Assembly (NCBI RefSeq): GCF_028368935.1
Contig: NZ_JAQNDK010000002.1
Coordinates: forward strand, 372,001-436,000
Reading direction: 5' to 3'
Length of the DNA stretch: 64,000 nucleotides
From: Sorangium aterium
GTDB taxonomy: Bacteria; Myxococcota_A; Polyangia; Polyangiales; Polyangiaceae
Notes under the pieces: generated by a model
Databases searched by the model: none
What the model saw: only the letters and a program-made list of their open reading frames with translations
What the model was told of the DNA's origin: nothing
Translations under genes and position numbers: made by a program
Shown: positions 34,893-46,670 of the stretch, in pieces
Layout of the letters: each line of letters opens with the position of its first letter
Position numbering within the stretch: position 1 is the stretch's first letter

Positions 34893-35525
34893 ATGTCCCT
34901 GACGCCGGCCGAAGACGATGTCCCCGAGCAGGCGGCGGTCTGGCCGGTCTTCGGCGACCTCATGGCCTGTCTCTTCGGCCTCTTCGTGCTCTTTTTCGTC
35001 TGGGCGATCTCGTTTCAGGTCGATCTGGCCCGCGATCTCGCGGCCGAGCGCGCCACCCGCGCGACGGAGCGCGCGCGTCTGGAGTCGCTCGAGCGCGCCC
35101 TGGCCGGACCGCTCGCCGAGGGACGGATCACCCTGACGGAGGGGCGCATCGGGATCCGCGGCAGCATCCTGTTCGAGCTCAACTCGGCCGAGCTTCAGCC
35201 TGCCGGCATCGCGCTGCTCCGCGCGCTGGCCGGCCCGCTCAAGGCCTACCTCGATCTTCATGACGAGCTCATCATGGTGAGCGGTTTCACGGACGACCGC
35301 CCGCTCACGAGCTCGTCCCGCGGATATGCCGACAACTGGGAGCTCTCGGCGCAGCGAGCGCTCACGGTGACGCGGGCGCTCGCCGCGGCGGGTGTCCCCG
35401 ACACATCGCTGTTCGCGGCCGGCTTCGGAGAGCGGCACCCGGTGGCGCCCAACGACACGAGCGAGAACCGGGCGAAGAACCGCCGGGTGGAGATCTCGCC
35501 GATCCCGCGGCGAGGCGCGCCCTGA
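34893..35525 (+). CDS. OmpA/MotB-like peptidoglycan-binding stator partner (ZorB-like)
   Basis: 210 residues from the ATG at 34893. A TTG 33 bases earlier is an alternative start. A short cytoplasmic N-terminus leads into a single membrane helix, VFGDLMACLFGLFVLFFVWA, whose early Asp occupies the place of the proton-carrying Asp of MotB, ExbD, TolR and ZorB. A periplasmic helical linker rich in Arg/Glu follows, then an OmpA domain (residues about 85-205) with ILFELNSAELQPAG, VSGFTDDRPL, LSAQRALTVTRAL, FGERHPVAPNDTSENRAKNR and RVEI, a complete peptidoglycan-binding signature. Its stop overlaps the next ATG (TGATG), so expression is coupled to the DUF2894 gene. Confidence 0.9.
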   Translation: MSLTPAEDDVPEQAAVWPVFGDLMACLFGLFVLFFVWAISFQVDLARDLAAERATRATERARLESLERALAGPLAEGRITLTEGRIGIRGSILFELNSAELQPAGIALLRALAGPLKAYLDLHDELIMVSGFTDDRPLTSSSRGYADNWELSAQRALTVTRALAAAGVPDTSLFAAGFGERHPVAPNDTSENRAKNRRVEISPIPRRGAP

Positions 35526-36538
35526 TGACATCCACGGCGGATTTTTCGCCGACAATGCCCATGCCCTCCCAACCCGGGTTGGCCGCGTCGCCCCAACCCG
35601 GGTCGGCCACGTCGCCCCAACCCGGGTCGGCCACGTCGCCCCAACCCGGGTCGGCCACGTCGCCCCAACCCGGGTTGGCCGCGTCGCCCCAACCCGGGTC
35701 GCCCCCGGCCGACGCGCGCCTCGCTGCCCTGCGGGCAGCCGGCGCCCACCGCTTCGACCCGGCGGGCTTCCGCCTCGTCGAGGCGCTCCTCGAGCGCGCT
35801 CGCGCCCTCGACGGCGGCGCCCGCGCGCGCCTCGCTGCCCGCGCCTCCGCGCGGCTCGCGGCGCTCGAAGCCGCCTTCCACCGCGCCCGCGCCGATGCCG
35901 AGGCCCACCTCCGCGCCCTCGCCGACGCCGGCCTCCCTCACGACGGCGCCCTGGCCGCGGCGCTCGCGCTCGGCGATTTCCCCGCCGTCGTGAGGACCAC
36001 GCGCCGCCGCCTGCGCGCGCTCGCCGCCGAGCGGAAGACGACCGCCGTCCCCTCGCTCGCGCGCCTCCGCGGCGAGGTGGCCGCGCGCGACGTGCGCCTC
36101 CCCGAGCCGCTCGCGCGCGATCTCGCGGAGCTCCCGTGCGACGGCGACGTCGTCGAGCGCCGGGTGAAGCGGCAAGCCCAGGCCCTCAGCAGCGCGCTGT
36201 CCACCGCGCTGTTCCACGAGTCGCTGGTGAGCGCTCGCGCCACGCTCGCCGTCGCGCGCGCGGCCGACAACGTGCCGGAGGACGCCGGCCCCTACAACGC
36301 CCAGGTGCTCGCCGCCCGGGCGCTCTGCGCCGCCGAGCGGCTCTCGGAGCACTACCTGCGCGCGCTCGTGGCCAGCCTCCAGGACCTCGGCGCCCTGGCC
36401 GCCGCGCTCGAGCCGCAGCCCGAGAAGCCAGCGCGGAAAAAGGCCGCCCCGCGGAACACCAGCAGCGACGCTGCCCCTCGCCGACGGCCAGCCCGGTCCG
36501 CCCGAAAAAAAGAATCCCTTTTTCGCGGATCGCGTTAG
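35525..36538 (+). CDS. DUF2894-like protein, last gene of the motor operon
   Basis: 337 residues, starting on the A of the preceding TGA. The first 60 residues are a proline/glycine-rich spacer made of repeated SPQPG units. The central part (RFDPAGFRLVEALLERARAL at about 77) and the C-terminal part (EDAGPYNAQVLAARALCAAERLSEHYLRALVASLQDL) match the DUF2894 pattern in which a GPxN...LA motif precedes a helix pair. The last 35 residues are very basic (RKKAAPRN, PRRRPARSARKKESLF), possibly nucleic-acid or membrane contacting. No signal peptide, so it is cytoplasmic. Function is unknown. Tight coupling to the OmpA-like gene argues that it acts with the motor. Confidence 0.65.
   Translation: MTSTADFSPTMPMPSQPGLAASPQPGSATSPQPGSATSPQPGSATSPQPGLAASPQPGSPPADARLAALRAAGAHRFDPAGFRLVEALLERARALDGGARARLAARASARLAALEAAFHRARADAEAHLRALADAGLPHDGALAAALALGDFPAVVRTTRRRLRALAAERKTTAVPSLARLRGEVAARDVRLPEPLARDLAELPCDGDVVERRVKRQAQALSSALSTALFHESLVSARATLAVARAADNVPEDAGPYNAQVLAARALCAAERLSEHYLRALVASLQDLGALAAALEPQPEKPARKKAAPRNTSSDAAPRRRPARSARKKESLFRGSR
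35567..35702 (+). repeat. 24-bp coding minisatellite (SPQPG repeats)
   Basis: AACCCGGG recurs every 24 bases at 35571, 35595, 35619, 35643, 35667 and 35691. Units encode eight residues (SPQPGSAT or SPQPGLAA). The repeat keeps frame, so its number can vary without breaking the DUF2894 protein. Confidence 0.93.
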
Positions 36539-36551
36539 GTAAGTAGTCCCC

Positions 36552-36998
36552 ATGCTTCGCTCGCCAGGCCGATCGCTCGCTTCCCTCGCGCTCTTCCTGC
36601 TCGCCGGCTCCTGCTCGTCCTCGCCCGACAAGGTGCAGAGCGGGCCGCTCACGCCGCCGCTCAAGCAGTGCGGCACCGAGGTGGTCAAGCACGGCGACGG
36701 CTACAACGGCGCGGCGCGCGAGTGCATCTGGCAGGCGTACAGGAACCACGACCCGTCCGAGTTCACGACCACGCGGTACACCATCGAAGGCGACCCCGTC
36801 ACCTACCGCCTCGAGGTCACGCTCACGGGCGTCGTGGTCGTCGTGAACAGCAAGGATCGCTACGCGCTCCGGGGCGTCTTCCGCCACGAGTGCCGCAACC
36901 TCGAGCGGATCATGCAGGACGGCACCGAGGACCGGCGGTTCGGCTTCGCGCTGAGCGCGTGCTCCGGCGGCGGCGCCGAGCGGTTCGCGGTCCCGTGA
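36552..36998 (+). CDS. Small lipoprotein of unknown function
   Basis: 148 residues. The signal MLRSPGRSLASLALFLLAGS precedes a Cys, giving a lipobox (LAGSC). The mature domain has four Cys (KQCGTEV, RECIWQAY, HECRNLE, SACSGGG) and a beta-rich middle (TYRLEVTLTGVVVVVNSKDR). No named family is recognised; it looks like a conserved DUF-type lipoprotein of myxobacteria. It starts 13 bases after the DUF2894 stop, so it could be the fifth gene of the motor operon, though lipoproteins are common here and the link is unproven. Confidence 0.75.
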   Translation: MLRSPGRSLASLALFLLAGSCSSSPDKVQSGPLTPPLKQCGTEVVKHGDGYNGAARECIWQAYRNHDPSEFTTTRYTIEGDPVTYRLEVTLTGVVVVVNSKDRYALRGVFRHECRNLERIMQDGTEDRRFGFALSACSGGGAERFAVP

Positions 36999-37389
36999 CG
37001 AGGCCGCCGCGCGCCGGCGGCCCGGCGGCCCGACGGGAGGCTGCCCCGAAGCCGCGGCAAATCGAGACGTTGGAAACGGAACGGTGACGGGCGCGCAGCG
37101 TGAGGCGCGATCGCGCGCCGCGCCGAGCCCGGCGCGGACAGCCGCGGGCGGGCGCGGCCCGAGGCCTGATCTGGTGGACGCGACCGATCCTTGGCGCGTA
37201 GGCTCGCTACGAGCAGTCGGAGCGGGCGGCAAGATGAGCAGACGAAGCACCCCGTGTCGCGCGATCGGTCCGATGAAGGCGCCGGAAGGGTGTGCCGGAA
37301 GGGCGTGGATGACGCGATGACGGAAGACGCGCGCCCGTCGTCCGGCAGTCCGGCAGAGCGTGCCTGCGAGCAAGCTGGAGGGAAGCGCC
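36999..37389. other. Intergenic region before the PP2C phosphatase gene
   Basis: 391 bases with no supported gene. Short open frames on both strands show no domain. It probably holds the phosphatase promoter. No hairpin terminator with a T-run is visible. Confidence 0.4.
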
Positions 37390-38208
37390 GTGCAGCGTCA
37401 CCTCGTTTTTGAAGCCGCCGGGATCACCCATCCTGGCATGGTCAGAGACACGAACGAGGACAGCTTCGCGATCCTCGAGCACCGTGGGCTGTTCCTCCTG
37501 GCCGACGGCATGGGAGGGCGCGCCGCCGGGGAGGTCGCCTCGCGCATGGCGATCGATACGGTGCGTGATTTCTTCGACGATCCGGACTCCACCTGGCCTG
37601 TCGCCGTCGGCGTGGGGCCGCCCACGACGCGGGGCTCGGAGGCGCGCTACGTCGATCAGGGGCTCCCCCTGCTCGTCGCGGGCATCCAGCTCGCGAACGG
37701 CCGCATCTTCTCCGCGGCGCGGCGCGACCGGGAGAAGCGCGGCATGGGCACCACGATCGCGGCCGTGCTGGCGCGCGACGGCTTCATCGCCGTCGCGCAC
37801 GTGGGCGACAGCCGCGTATACCGCCTCCGCGATCATCGCCTCGAGCAGCTCACGCGGGATCACTCGCTGGTCAACGAGTGCATCCGGCTCGGCCACCTCC
37901 TCCCCGAGCAGGCGAGCTCGTTCCCGCTCCAGCACGTGATCACCCGCGCCCTCGGCACCGACGAGGCGGTCGACGTGGAGACGCGGATCGACGCCATCGA
38001 GGCAGGCGATGTCCTGCTGCTCTGCTCAGACGGCCTGTCCGGCGTGGTGCCGGCGCAAGATATCGCAAGTATCCTGGCGACCCACGCCGATCTGGCCGAG
38101 ATCGCGTCGCGGCTCGTCAAGCGTGCCAACGAGAACGGTGGTCCCGATAACGTCACCTGCGTTGTCGTGCGCTGGCGCGCTTCGCCCGGCGGCCCCACCA
38201 GGCGCTGA
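37390..38208 (+). CDS. PP2C-family serine/threonine phosphatase (Stp type)
   Basis: 272 residues, soluble, metal-dependent (Mn/Mg) phosphatase that reverses Hanks-type Ser/Thr kinase signalling. All signature motifs are present in order: GMVRDTNEDSF, LLADGMGGRAAGEVAS, GMGTTIAAVL, AVAHVGDSRVYRLR, LLLCSDGLSGVV and GGPDNVTCVVV. The GTG at 37390 is chosen because GGAGGGA lies eight bases upstream. An in-frame GTG ten codons earlier is an alternative. An insertion between the second and third motifs (about residues 65-110, including RGSEARYVDQGLPLLVAGIQ) is longer than in minimal Stp1. No kinase gene is adjacent, and uvrA follows after 126 bases. Confidence 0.93.
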   Translation: MQRHLVFEAAGITHPGMVRDTNEDSFAILEHRGLFLLADGMGGRAAGEVASRMAIDTVRDFFDDPDSTWPVAVGVGPPTTRGSEARYVDQGLPLLVAGIQLANGRIFSAARRDREKRGMGTTIAAVLARDGFIAVAHVGDSRVYRLRDHRLEQLTRDHSLVNECIRLGHLLPEQASSFPLQHVITRALGTDEAVDVETRIDAIEAGDVLLLCSDGLSGVVPAQDIASILATHADLAEIASRLVKRANENGGPDNVTCVVVRWRASPGGPTRR

Positions 38209-38334
38209 TCCGCGCGCCCGCCCCGCCGCTCCGGCGGTGTGGGGGCGACAGCATTGCGCTCAGCTCGCCGGTTTTTCCATGGAACACCGCGTGCCGGAGA
38301 GCGCGCCACCGTGTTAATGGCGGTGGGGAATCCA

Positions 38335-41373
<3,039 letters not shown>

Positions 41374-41403
41374 CCAACGCCTCGCGCCGCGTTCTCCTAC
41401 ATT

Positions 41404-41643
<240 letters not shown>

Positions 41644-42069
41644 TGACCGCTGGTGGGGTGGTGGGGGAGGGCTTCGTGCGCTGAGTGCAAACGAACGAGC
41701 TTGGCTAACGCCTATGCCCTGCGCAGGCGCTGGCCGCTCGACGATGGATCATCTGGGGCAGAGTGGGGCAGAGAACGTCTGCGACGGCTCACTCCGTCAG
41801 GCCTGAGACAGGCGTACTTGTGACTTGCGTCGCCTGCTGACCATCCATTTCAGATAAGCGCGATATTCATTGGTGGCGCCCATAACGGATTTATTCGATC
41901 GGCTTGCGCCGCGGCACAAAAGCGCGTAGCCGGGATCGATGGACACCAACGTGTCCAGGAGTGCGCGAGCACCCGACCAGCACCTTCAGCAAAAAAACAT
42001 CATGATATCTCGCGCCAGCGGGGCTGTCGTACAGGCCCCTGCGCTCGAGATCCGTTGACGGGAGGGCCC
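41644..42069. other. Intergenic region before the IgGFc-binding-type lipoprotein gene
   Basis: 426 bases without a supported gene. It includes two less GC-rich patches: around 41860-41900 (GATAAGCGCGATATTCATTGG) and around 41988-42008 (a run of seven A followed by CATCATGATATC). These are the likeliest promoter area for the next gene. No tRNA fold was found. Confidence 0.4.
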
Positions 42070-43782
42070 ATGCAGATCTCGAAGCATGCTCTATTTCTCG
42101 GCGTAGGACTTTGGGTGGGCGCCGCCTCGGCGGCGGCGTGCTCCGCCAGCGGCTCGTCGGCGGGCGCCCCTCGGCCCGGGACCACCTCCAGCGCCGGCGG
42201 CGGCTCGGGCGGCGACGACGTCGGGTCGATGAGCTCCGGCGGTTTCGGCGACGACATCGGCGCCGGCACCGGGGGCGACGCCGTCGGCCCCGAGCTGGCC
42301 GGCGACCCGAAGACGTGCGCGGAGGCCGCCGCGAGCAAGTCCTATATCGGCTGTGACTTCTGGCCCACGGTCACCGCGAACATCGTCTGGTCGATCTTCG
42401 ACTACGCGGTCGTCGTCGCGAACGCCGGCGACGAGATCGCCGAGGTCGAGGTGACACGCGCCGGCGCCGCCGTGGCGCGCGCCGAGGTCAAGCCCAACAG
42501 CCTGAGCAAGATCTACCTCCCCTGGGTGCGCGAGCTGAAGGGGCCCGACGCCACCCATTGCACCGGGGGCGACTCGATCACGAGCTCCGTCCGCGTCGAC
42601 GGCGGCGCTTACCACCTCGTCTCGACCAGGCCGGTCACCGTCTATCAATTCAACGCGCTCGAGTACAAGGGGGAGGGCGGCCCGTCCGGGAAGGACTGGT
42701 CCTCCTGCCCTGGCAACGAGGCGTGCGCGGCCAACGACGGGGAACCCTTCGGCTGCTTCTCCTTCACCAACGACGCGTCGCTGCTCCTGCCGAGCACCGC
42801 GATGACAGGCAACTACCGCATCACCGGCCAGCGCGGCTGGGCGGAGGCGGACTTCGGCGGCTACATCGTCATCAGCGGGATCCAGGACGGCACCAGCGTC
42901 ACCGTGAACGTCGCCCAGGGCGGCTCGGTGGTCGCGGGCGACGGCATCCCCCGGACGACCGGCGGCGGCAGCTTCACCGTCCAGCTCGAAGCGGGGGACG
43001 TCGTCGAGGTCCTCGGGCACCCGAGGAGCGACCTCAGCGGCAGCCTCGTCACAGCGACCCGCCCTGTCCAGGTGCTGACGGGCATACCGTGCGTGCAGGC
43101 GCCCGTCGGCCACCAGGCCTGCGACCACATCGAGGAGTCCGTGTTCCCCGCCGAGACGCTGGGCAAGCGGTACTTCGTCACGGTCCCGACGTCGCCCGGC
43201 GGCCACGTCATCGGCCACCTCGTGCGCCTCTACGGCAACGTCGACGGCACGGCGCTCACGTATCCGTCCGGCAGGCCAGACGGCGCGCCGACCACCATCA
43301 ACGCCGGTCAGGTCGTCGATCTCGACGTGGTGAGGCGGGATTTCGAGGTCGTGGGAGACCACGAGTTCGCGGTCAGCACGTTCATGCTGGGCGCCGAGAT
43401 CGTCGACGCTGACACCGAGTCTCGCCAGAAGGGCGATCCGTCGCAGAGCCACCCCACCGCGGTCGAGCAATACCGCTCCAAGTACGTCTTCCTCGCGCCG
43501 AGCGACTACGATGAGAGCTACGTCGACATCATCCAGCCGCTCGACGCGAGGATCACGCTCGACGACGCCCCCGTCGACGTCGCGCCGACCCCGATCGGCA
43601 ACGGCTCCGGCTTCGGCGTCGCGCGCGTCCGGCTCGGCCCCGGCAACGGCGGCGCGCACGTGCTGACCGCCTCGGCCCCTGTCGGCATCCAGGTGCTCGG
43701 CTACGGCGCCTACACGAGCTACCAGTACCCTGGCGGGCTCAACCTCGTCGTCATCGCGCCTCCGCCGCCCCCGCCGCGCTGA
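42070..43782 (+). CDS. IgGFc-binding-protein-like secreted lipoprotein
   Basis: 570 residues. The signal region MQISKHALFLGVGLWVGAAS leads to AAACS, a plausible lipobox. A Gly/Ser-rich spacer to about residue 75 follows, then the IgGFc-binding N-terminal-type domain common in myxobacteria: DFWPTVTANIVWSIFDYAVV, NSLSKIYLPW, YQFNALEYKG, SNDASLLLPS-like TNDASLLLPSTAM, and paired Cys segments (SCPGNEAC, PCVQAPVGHQACDH). The C-terminus ends in a poly-Pro run. Metazoan FCGBP gave the name; in bacteria the domain is probably an extracellular adhesion or matrix module. GGAGGGCCC precedes the ATG. Monocistronic by position. Confidence 0.85.
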   Translation: MQISKHALFLGVGLWVGAASAAACSASGSSAGAPRPGTTSSAGGGSGGDDVGSMSSGGFGDDIGAGTGGDAVGPELAGDPKTCAEAAASKSYIGCDFWPTVTANIVWSIFDYAVVVANAGDEIAEVEVTRAGAAVARAEVKPNSLSKIYLPWVRELKGPDATHCTGGDSITSSVRVDGGAYHLVSTRPVTVYQFNALEYKGEGGPSGKDWSSCPGNEACAANDGEPFGCFSFTNDASLLLPSTAMTGNYRITGQRGWAEADFGGYIVISGIQDGTSVTVNVAQGGSVVAGDGIPRTTGGGSFTVQLEAGDVVEVLGHPRSDLSGSLVTATRPVQVLTGIPCVQAPVGHQACDHIEESVFPAETLGKRYFVTVPTSPGGHVIGHLVRLYGNVDGTALTYPSGRPDGAPTTINAGQVVDLDVVRRDFEVVGDHEFAVSTFMLGAEIVDADTESRQKGDPSQSHPTAVEQYRSKYVFLAPSDYDESYVDIIQPLDARITLDDAPVDVAPTPIGNGSGFGVARVRLGPGNGGAHVLTASAPVGIQVLGYGAYTSYQYPGGLNLVVIAPPPPPPR

Positions 43783-43852
43783 CCGCGCGCGGTGATCGTC
43801 GTCGCGCGTCGCGCTGGTTGTCTTTCCCGGTCTCCTGAACTAGCACCCTCGC

Positions 43853-44776
43853 ATGACGGACGAGCCGCGCTCCTCGGCACGTCGCGCCCGCCGCGCCGCG
43901 CTCTTCGTCGTCCTGGCCAGCCTCGCCTTCGCCGCGAGCGGCCCGCTCGCCCGCTATGCGCGCCCGGTCCACCCGCTCGCCATCGCCTTCGGCCGGGTCG
44001 CCCTCGCCGCGATCGCGCTCTCCCTTGTCGACCTGCGCGCCATCGCCCGCTCGGCTGCCGGCCTCTCGCCGCGCCAGCGCGCCGCCGTCCTCTGCGCCGG
44101 CCTCCTGCTCGCCGTCCACTTCGCGCTCTTCCTCTGGGGGCTCGACCGCACGTCCCTCGCCGCCGCGCTCTCGCTCGTCTCGCTCGAGCCGCTCGCCGTC
44201 GTGCTCTGCGCGTGGGCGTTCTTCGGCGTCCGCCCCACGCGCTCCGAGCAGGCGGGCGTGCTCCTCGCCACCGTCGGCGCGCTCGTCGTCGCGCGCTCGG
44301 CCGGCGCCGGCGATCACCGGCTCTCGGGCGACCTCCTGGTCGTCGGCGCCACCCTCCTCTACGGCCTCTACGTCTCCTTCGCCCGCGCGCTCCGGGACGC
44401 GCTGCCAGCGCGGAGCTACGCCGTCCTCGTCTACGGCAGCGCCGCGGTTTTCCTCGCCGTGGCGCTCCCGTTCGCGCCCGGCGCGCTCGAGGGCGTCGCC
44501 CCGCCGCCGGCCCACGCCGCCGTCGCCATCGTCGCGCTCGCGCTCGTCCCCACCGTCGTCGGCCACACAGCGGTCCAGATCGCGGCGCGCCGCATGTCCC
44601 CGTCCATCGTCGCGCTCGTGTCCCCCGGCGAGACGCTGGGCGGGATCGCCATCGGCGCCCTGTGGCTCCGCGCCACCCCCACCGCCCTCGAGATCGCGGG
44701 CGCCGCGGTCATCCTCCTCGGCGCCACCGTCGCGATCCTCGGGTCGAGCTCGTCCGCGGCCACGAGCGCAGGCTGA
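43853..44776 (+). CDS. EamA-family (DMT) transporter
   Basis: 307 residues with ten hydrophobic helices in two EamA repeats (about 15-150 and 160-300). Features include SLAFAASGPLARYARPVHPL, the SLEPLAVVLCAWAFFG segment at the end of repeat one, and SPSIVALVSPGETLGGIAIG near the end of repeat two, the usual DMT pattern with conserved small and Pro residues. These inner-membrane proteins export amino acids or other metabolites. The ATG lies 70 bases after the preceding stop. No neighbour hints at a substrate. Confidence 0.92.
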   Translation: MTDEPRSSARRARRAALFVVLASLAFAASGPLARYARPVHPLAIAFGRVALAAIALSLVDLRAIARSAAGLSPRQRAAVLCAGLLLAVHFALFLWGLDRTSLAAALSLVSLEPLAVVLCAWAFFGVRPTRSEQAGVLLATVGALVVARSAGAGDHRLSGDLLVVGATLLYGLYVSFARALRDALPARSYAVLVYGSAAVFLAVALPFAPGALEGVAPPPAHAAVAIVALALVPTVVGHTAVQIAARRMSPSIVALVSPGETLGGIAIGALWLRATPTALEIAGAAVILLGATVAILGSSSSAATSAG

Positions 44777-44983
44777 CGCGTCCCTCCCGCGCCGCGGCCC
44801 CGGCTGGCGCGCGATGCCCGTCGCGGCGTGAAGGCGTGACAGCGTGTGTCCGTGCAGCGGTCGCGCCGAGCGCTCACCGGCTCTGCCGGGACGGAGCTTG
44901 CCCGTGAGCGCCGCTCCGGTCGGACTCCGCGCCACGAACACAGGGATTTCGCGGGAGAGCCGCCCGCGCGCGCTTGACGGTCG

Positions 44984-46381
44984 ATGATTCGAAAGAACGC
45001 TTCGCCCATGTATGGTGGGCTGTTTCGAAACATCCTGTTTCCGTTCTACGAGACCCGTTTGAGGGGCAGGGAGACCCTGAAAGACCTGGAGCAGATAGAG
45101 CGCTCCCAGTGGCGATCGGAAGACGAGATTCGCGATCTCAGCTTCCGGCGGATGCTCGCCGCCCTCCAGTTCGCCGAGCAGCACGTCCCGTTCTATCGGG
45201 CTCGCTTCGCCGAGCACGGCGTGCGCGCCGCCTCGGTGAAGGCGCCGGAGGACCTGCTGCGGTTCCCCGTCCTCACGAGGGCCGACCTCCGCGCCCACGG
45301 GCAGGACCTCCTCGCCGAGGGCTTCGTCGGCCGGCTCTATGCGAGCGGCACGGGCGGGTCCACGGGGGAGCCGGTGCAGTTCCGCTTCGACCACCGCACG
45401 TACGAGCGCCGCATCGCGGCCGCCATGCGGTCCGACGGGTGGGCGGGCGCCCGGCTCGGCGACCGGGAGCTCCACCTGTGGAGCGCCGTGCTGGTCAGCG
45501 AGACGCTCGCGAAGAAGGCCAAGCGCTCCCTTCACGAGGCCATCCTCCGCAAGAAGATGGTCTCCGCCTTCGACCTGTCCGAGCGGCGCCTCGCCGCCTT
45601 GCTCGACGAGATCGCGCGGTACCGGCCGCAGCTCATCGTCGGCTACGCGAGCGCGCTGTACCACGCGGCGCGCTACGCGCTCTCGGACGGCCGCGCGCTC
45701 CCCGCGCCGCGCGGCATCGTCACCAGCGCAGAGCGGCTGTTCGCGCACCAGCGCGACGCCATCGAGCGCGCGTTCGGCGCGCCGGTGTTCGATCGGTACG
45801 GCTGCCGGGAGCTCATGCTGATCGCCGCCGAGTGCGGGCGGCACGCCGGCAAGCACATCAACATGGAGAACGTGTTCGTCGAGCTGATCCGCGACGGGCG
45901 GCACGCCCTGCCCGGCGAGGCTGGCGAGGTCGTCGTGACCGACCTCGTCTGCCGCTCGATGCCGCTCATCCGCTACAAGAACCAGGACGTCGCGATCGCC
46001 GCCGGCGCGCCGTGCGCCTGCGGCCGCGGGCTGCCGATGCTCGCCTCGGTCGAGGGCCGCGTCCTCGACCTGCTCGTCGGCCCCGACGGCGAGCTGCTCG
46101 CCGGGGAGTTCTTCCCGCACCTCATCAAGGACCAGCCGACGATCGCCCGCTACCAGGTCTACCAGGACCGGCGGCGCGCGCTCACGGTCAAGCTCGTGCC
46201 GGGCAAGGGCTTCCAGCCCGAGACCGCGAGGCTCATCGAGCGCGTCGTCCGGCAGCACCTGGGCGAGCGCGCGGAGGTCCGCGTCCAGATCGTCGACGAC
46301 ATCCCCCTCACGAGCGGCGGCAAGCACCGGGTCACCCTCTCCGAGGTCCCCGTCCAGCTGGGCCGGGGGCGCGCAGCATGA
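44984..46381 (+). CDS. PaaK/CapK-like adenylate-forming ligase
   Basis: 465 residues, related to phenylacetate-CoA ligase and to CapK-type proteins of polysaccharide clusters. Visible elements are the nucleotide-binding loop YASGTGGSTGEPVQF (about 122), the family segment RPQLIVGYASALYHAARYAL, VTSAERLFAHQRDAIERAFG, DRYGCREL, RYKNQDVAI, the CACGRG pair typical of PaaK relatives, and the C-terminal lid (IPLTSGGKHRVTLSEVP). It probably activates a carboxylic acid as an adenylate. A CoA or other acceptor is not decidable. No capsule genes are adjacent here. The nearest glycosyltransferase is at 52.6 kb, so the pathway is unknown. Confidence 0.88.
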   Translation: MIRKNASPMYGGLFRNILFPFYETRLRGRETLKDLEQIERSQWRSEDEIRDLSFRRMLAALQFAEQHVPFYRARFAEHGVRAASVKAPEDLLRFPVLTRADLRAHGQDLLAEGFVGRLYASGTGGSTGEPVQFRFDHRTYERRIAAAMRSDGWAGARLGDRELHLWSAVLVSETLAKKAKRSLHEAILRKKMVSAFDLSERRLAALLDEIARYRPQLIVGYASALYHAARYALSDGRALPAPRGIVTSAERLFAHQRDAIERAFGAPVFDRYGCRELMLIAAECGRHAGKHINMENVFVELIRDGRHALPGEAGEVVVTDLVCRSMPLIRYKNQDVAIAAGAPCACGRGLPMLASVEGRVLDLLVGPDGELLAGEFFPHLIKDQPTIARYQVYQDRRRALTVKLVPGKGFQPETARLIERVVRQHLGERAEVRVQIVDDIPLTSGGKHRVTLSEVPVQLGRGRAA

Positions 46382-46670
46382 GCGTCGCCGGGGTCGGGCG
46401 CGGGCCTGCCGCGCCGCGCCGCGCGGCGCCCCCGGCGACGCTGGGCTGCCCGGGGCCTCGAGCGGCGCCGGCGCCGGCGCCGGCGCCGGCCGCGGCCACG
46501 CCCCACGCCAAGCGCGGCGCTCACGGTCACAGCGCGCTTTCTACAGATCTGCTGGAGCGCCTGGCGGCCGGCGCGCCGCGGCCTGCTCACCCGTCACGGT
46601 CCTCGGCGCGCGGCGTCCCCCGAAGCGCTGGCGGAGCCGCGCGGTCCGGGGTATTGGGCAGAGCAGTACG

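Noticed and set aside
30053-34963. Minus-strand frame of 1636 codons rich in Arg and Leu
   Set aside because: Antisense to the DUF802 operon. The plus strand has membrane helices, heptads and correct operon overlaps.
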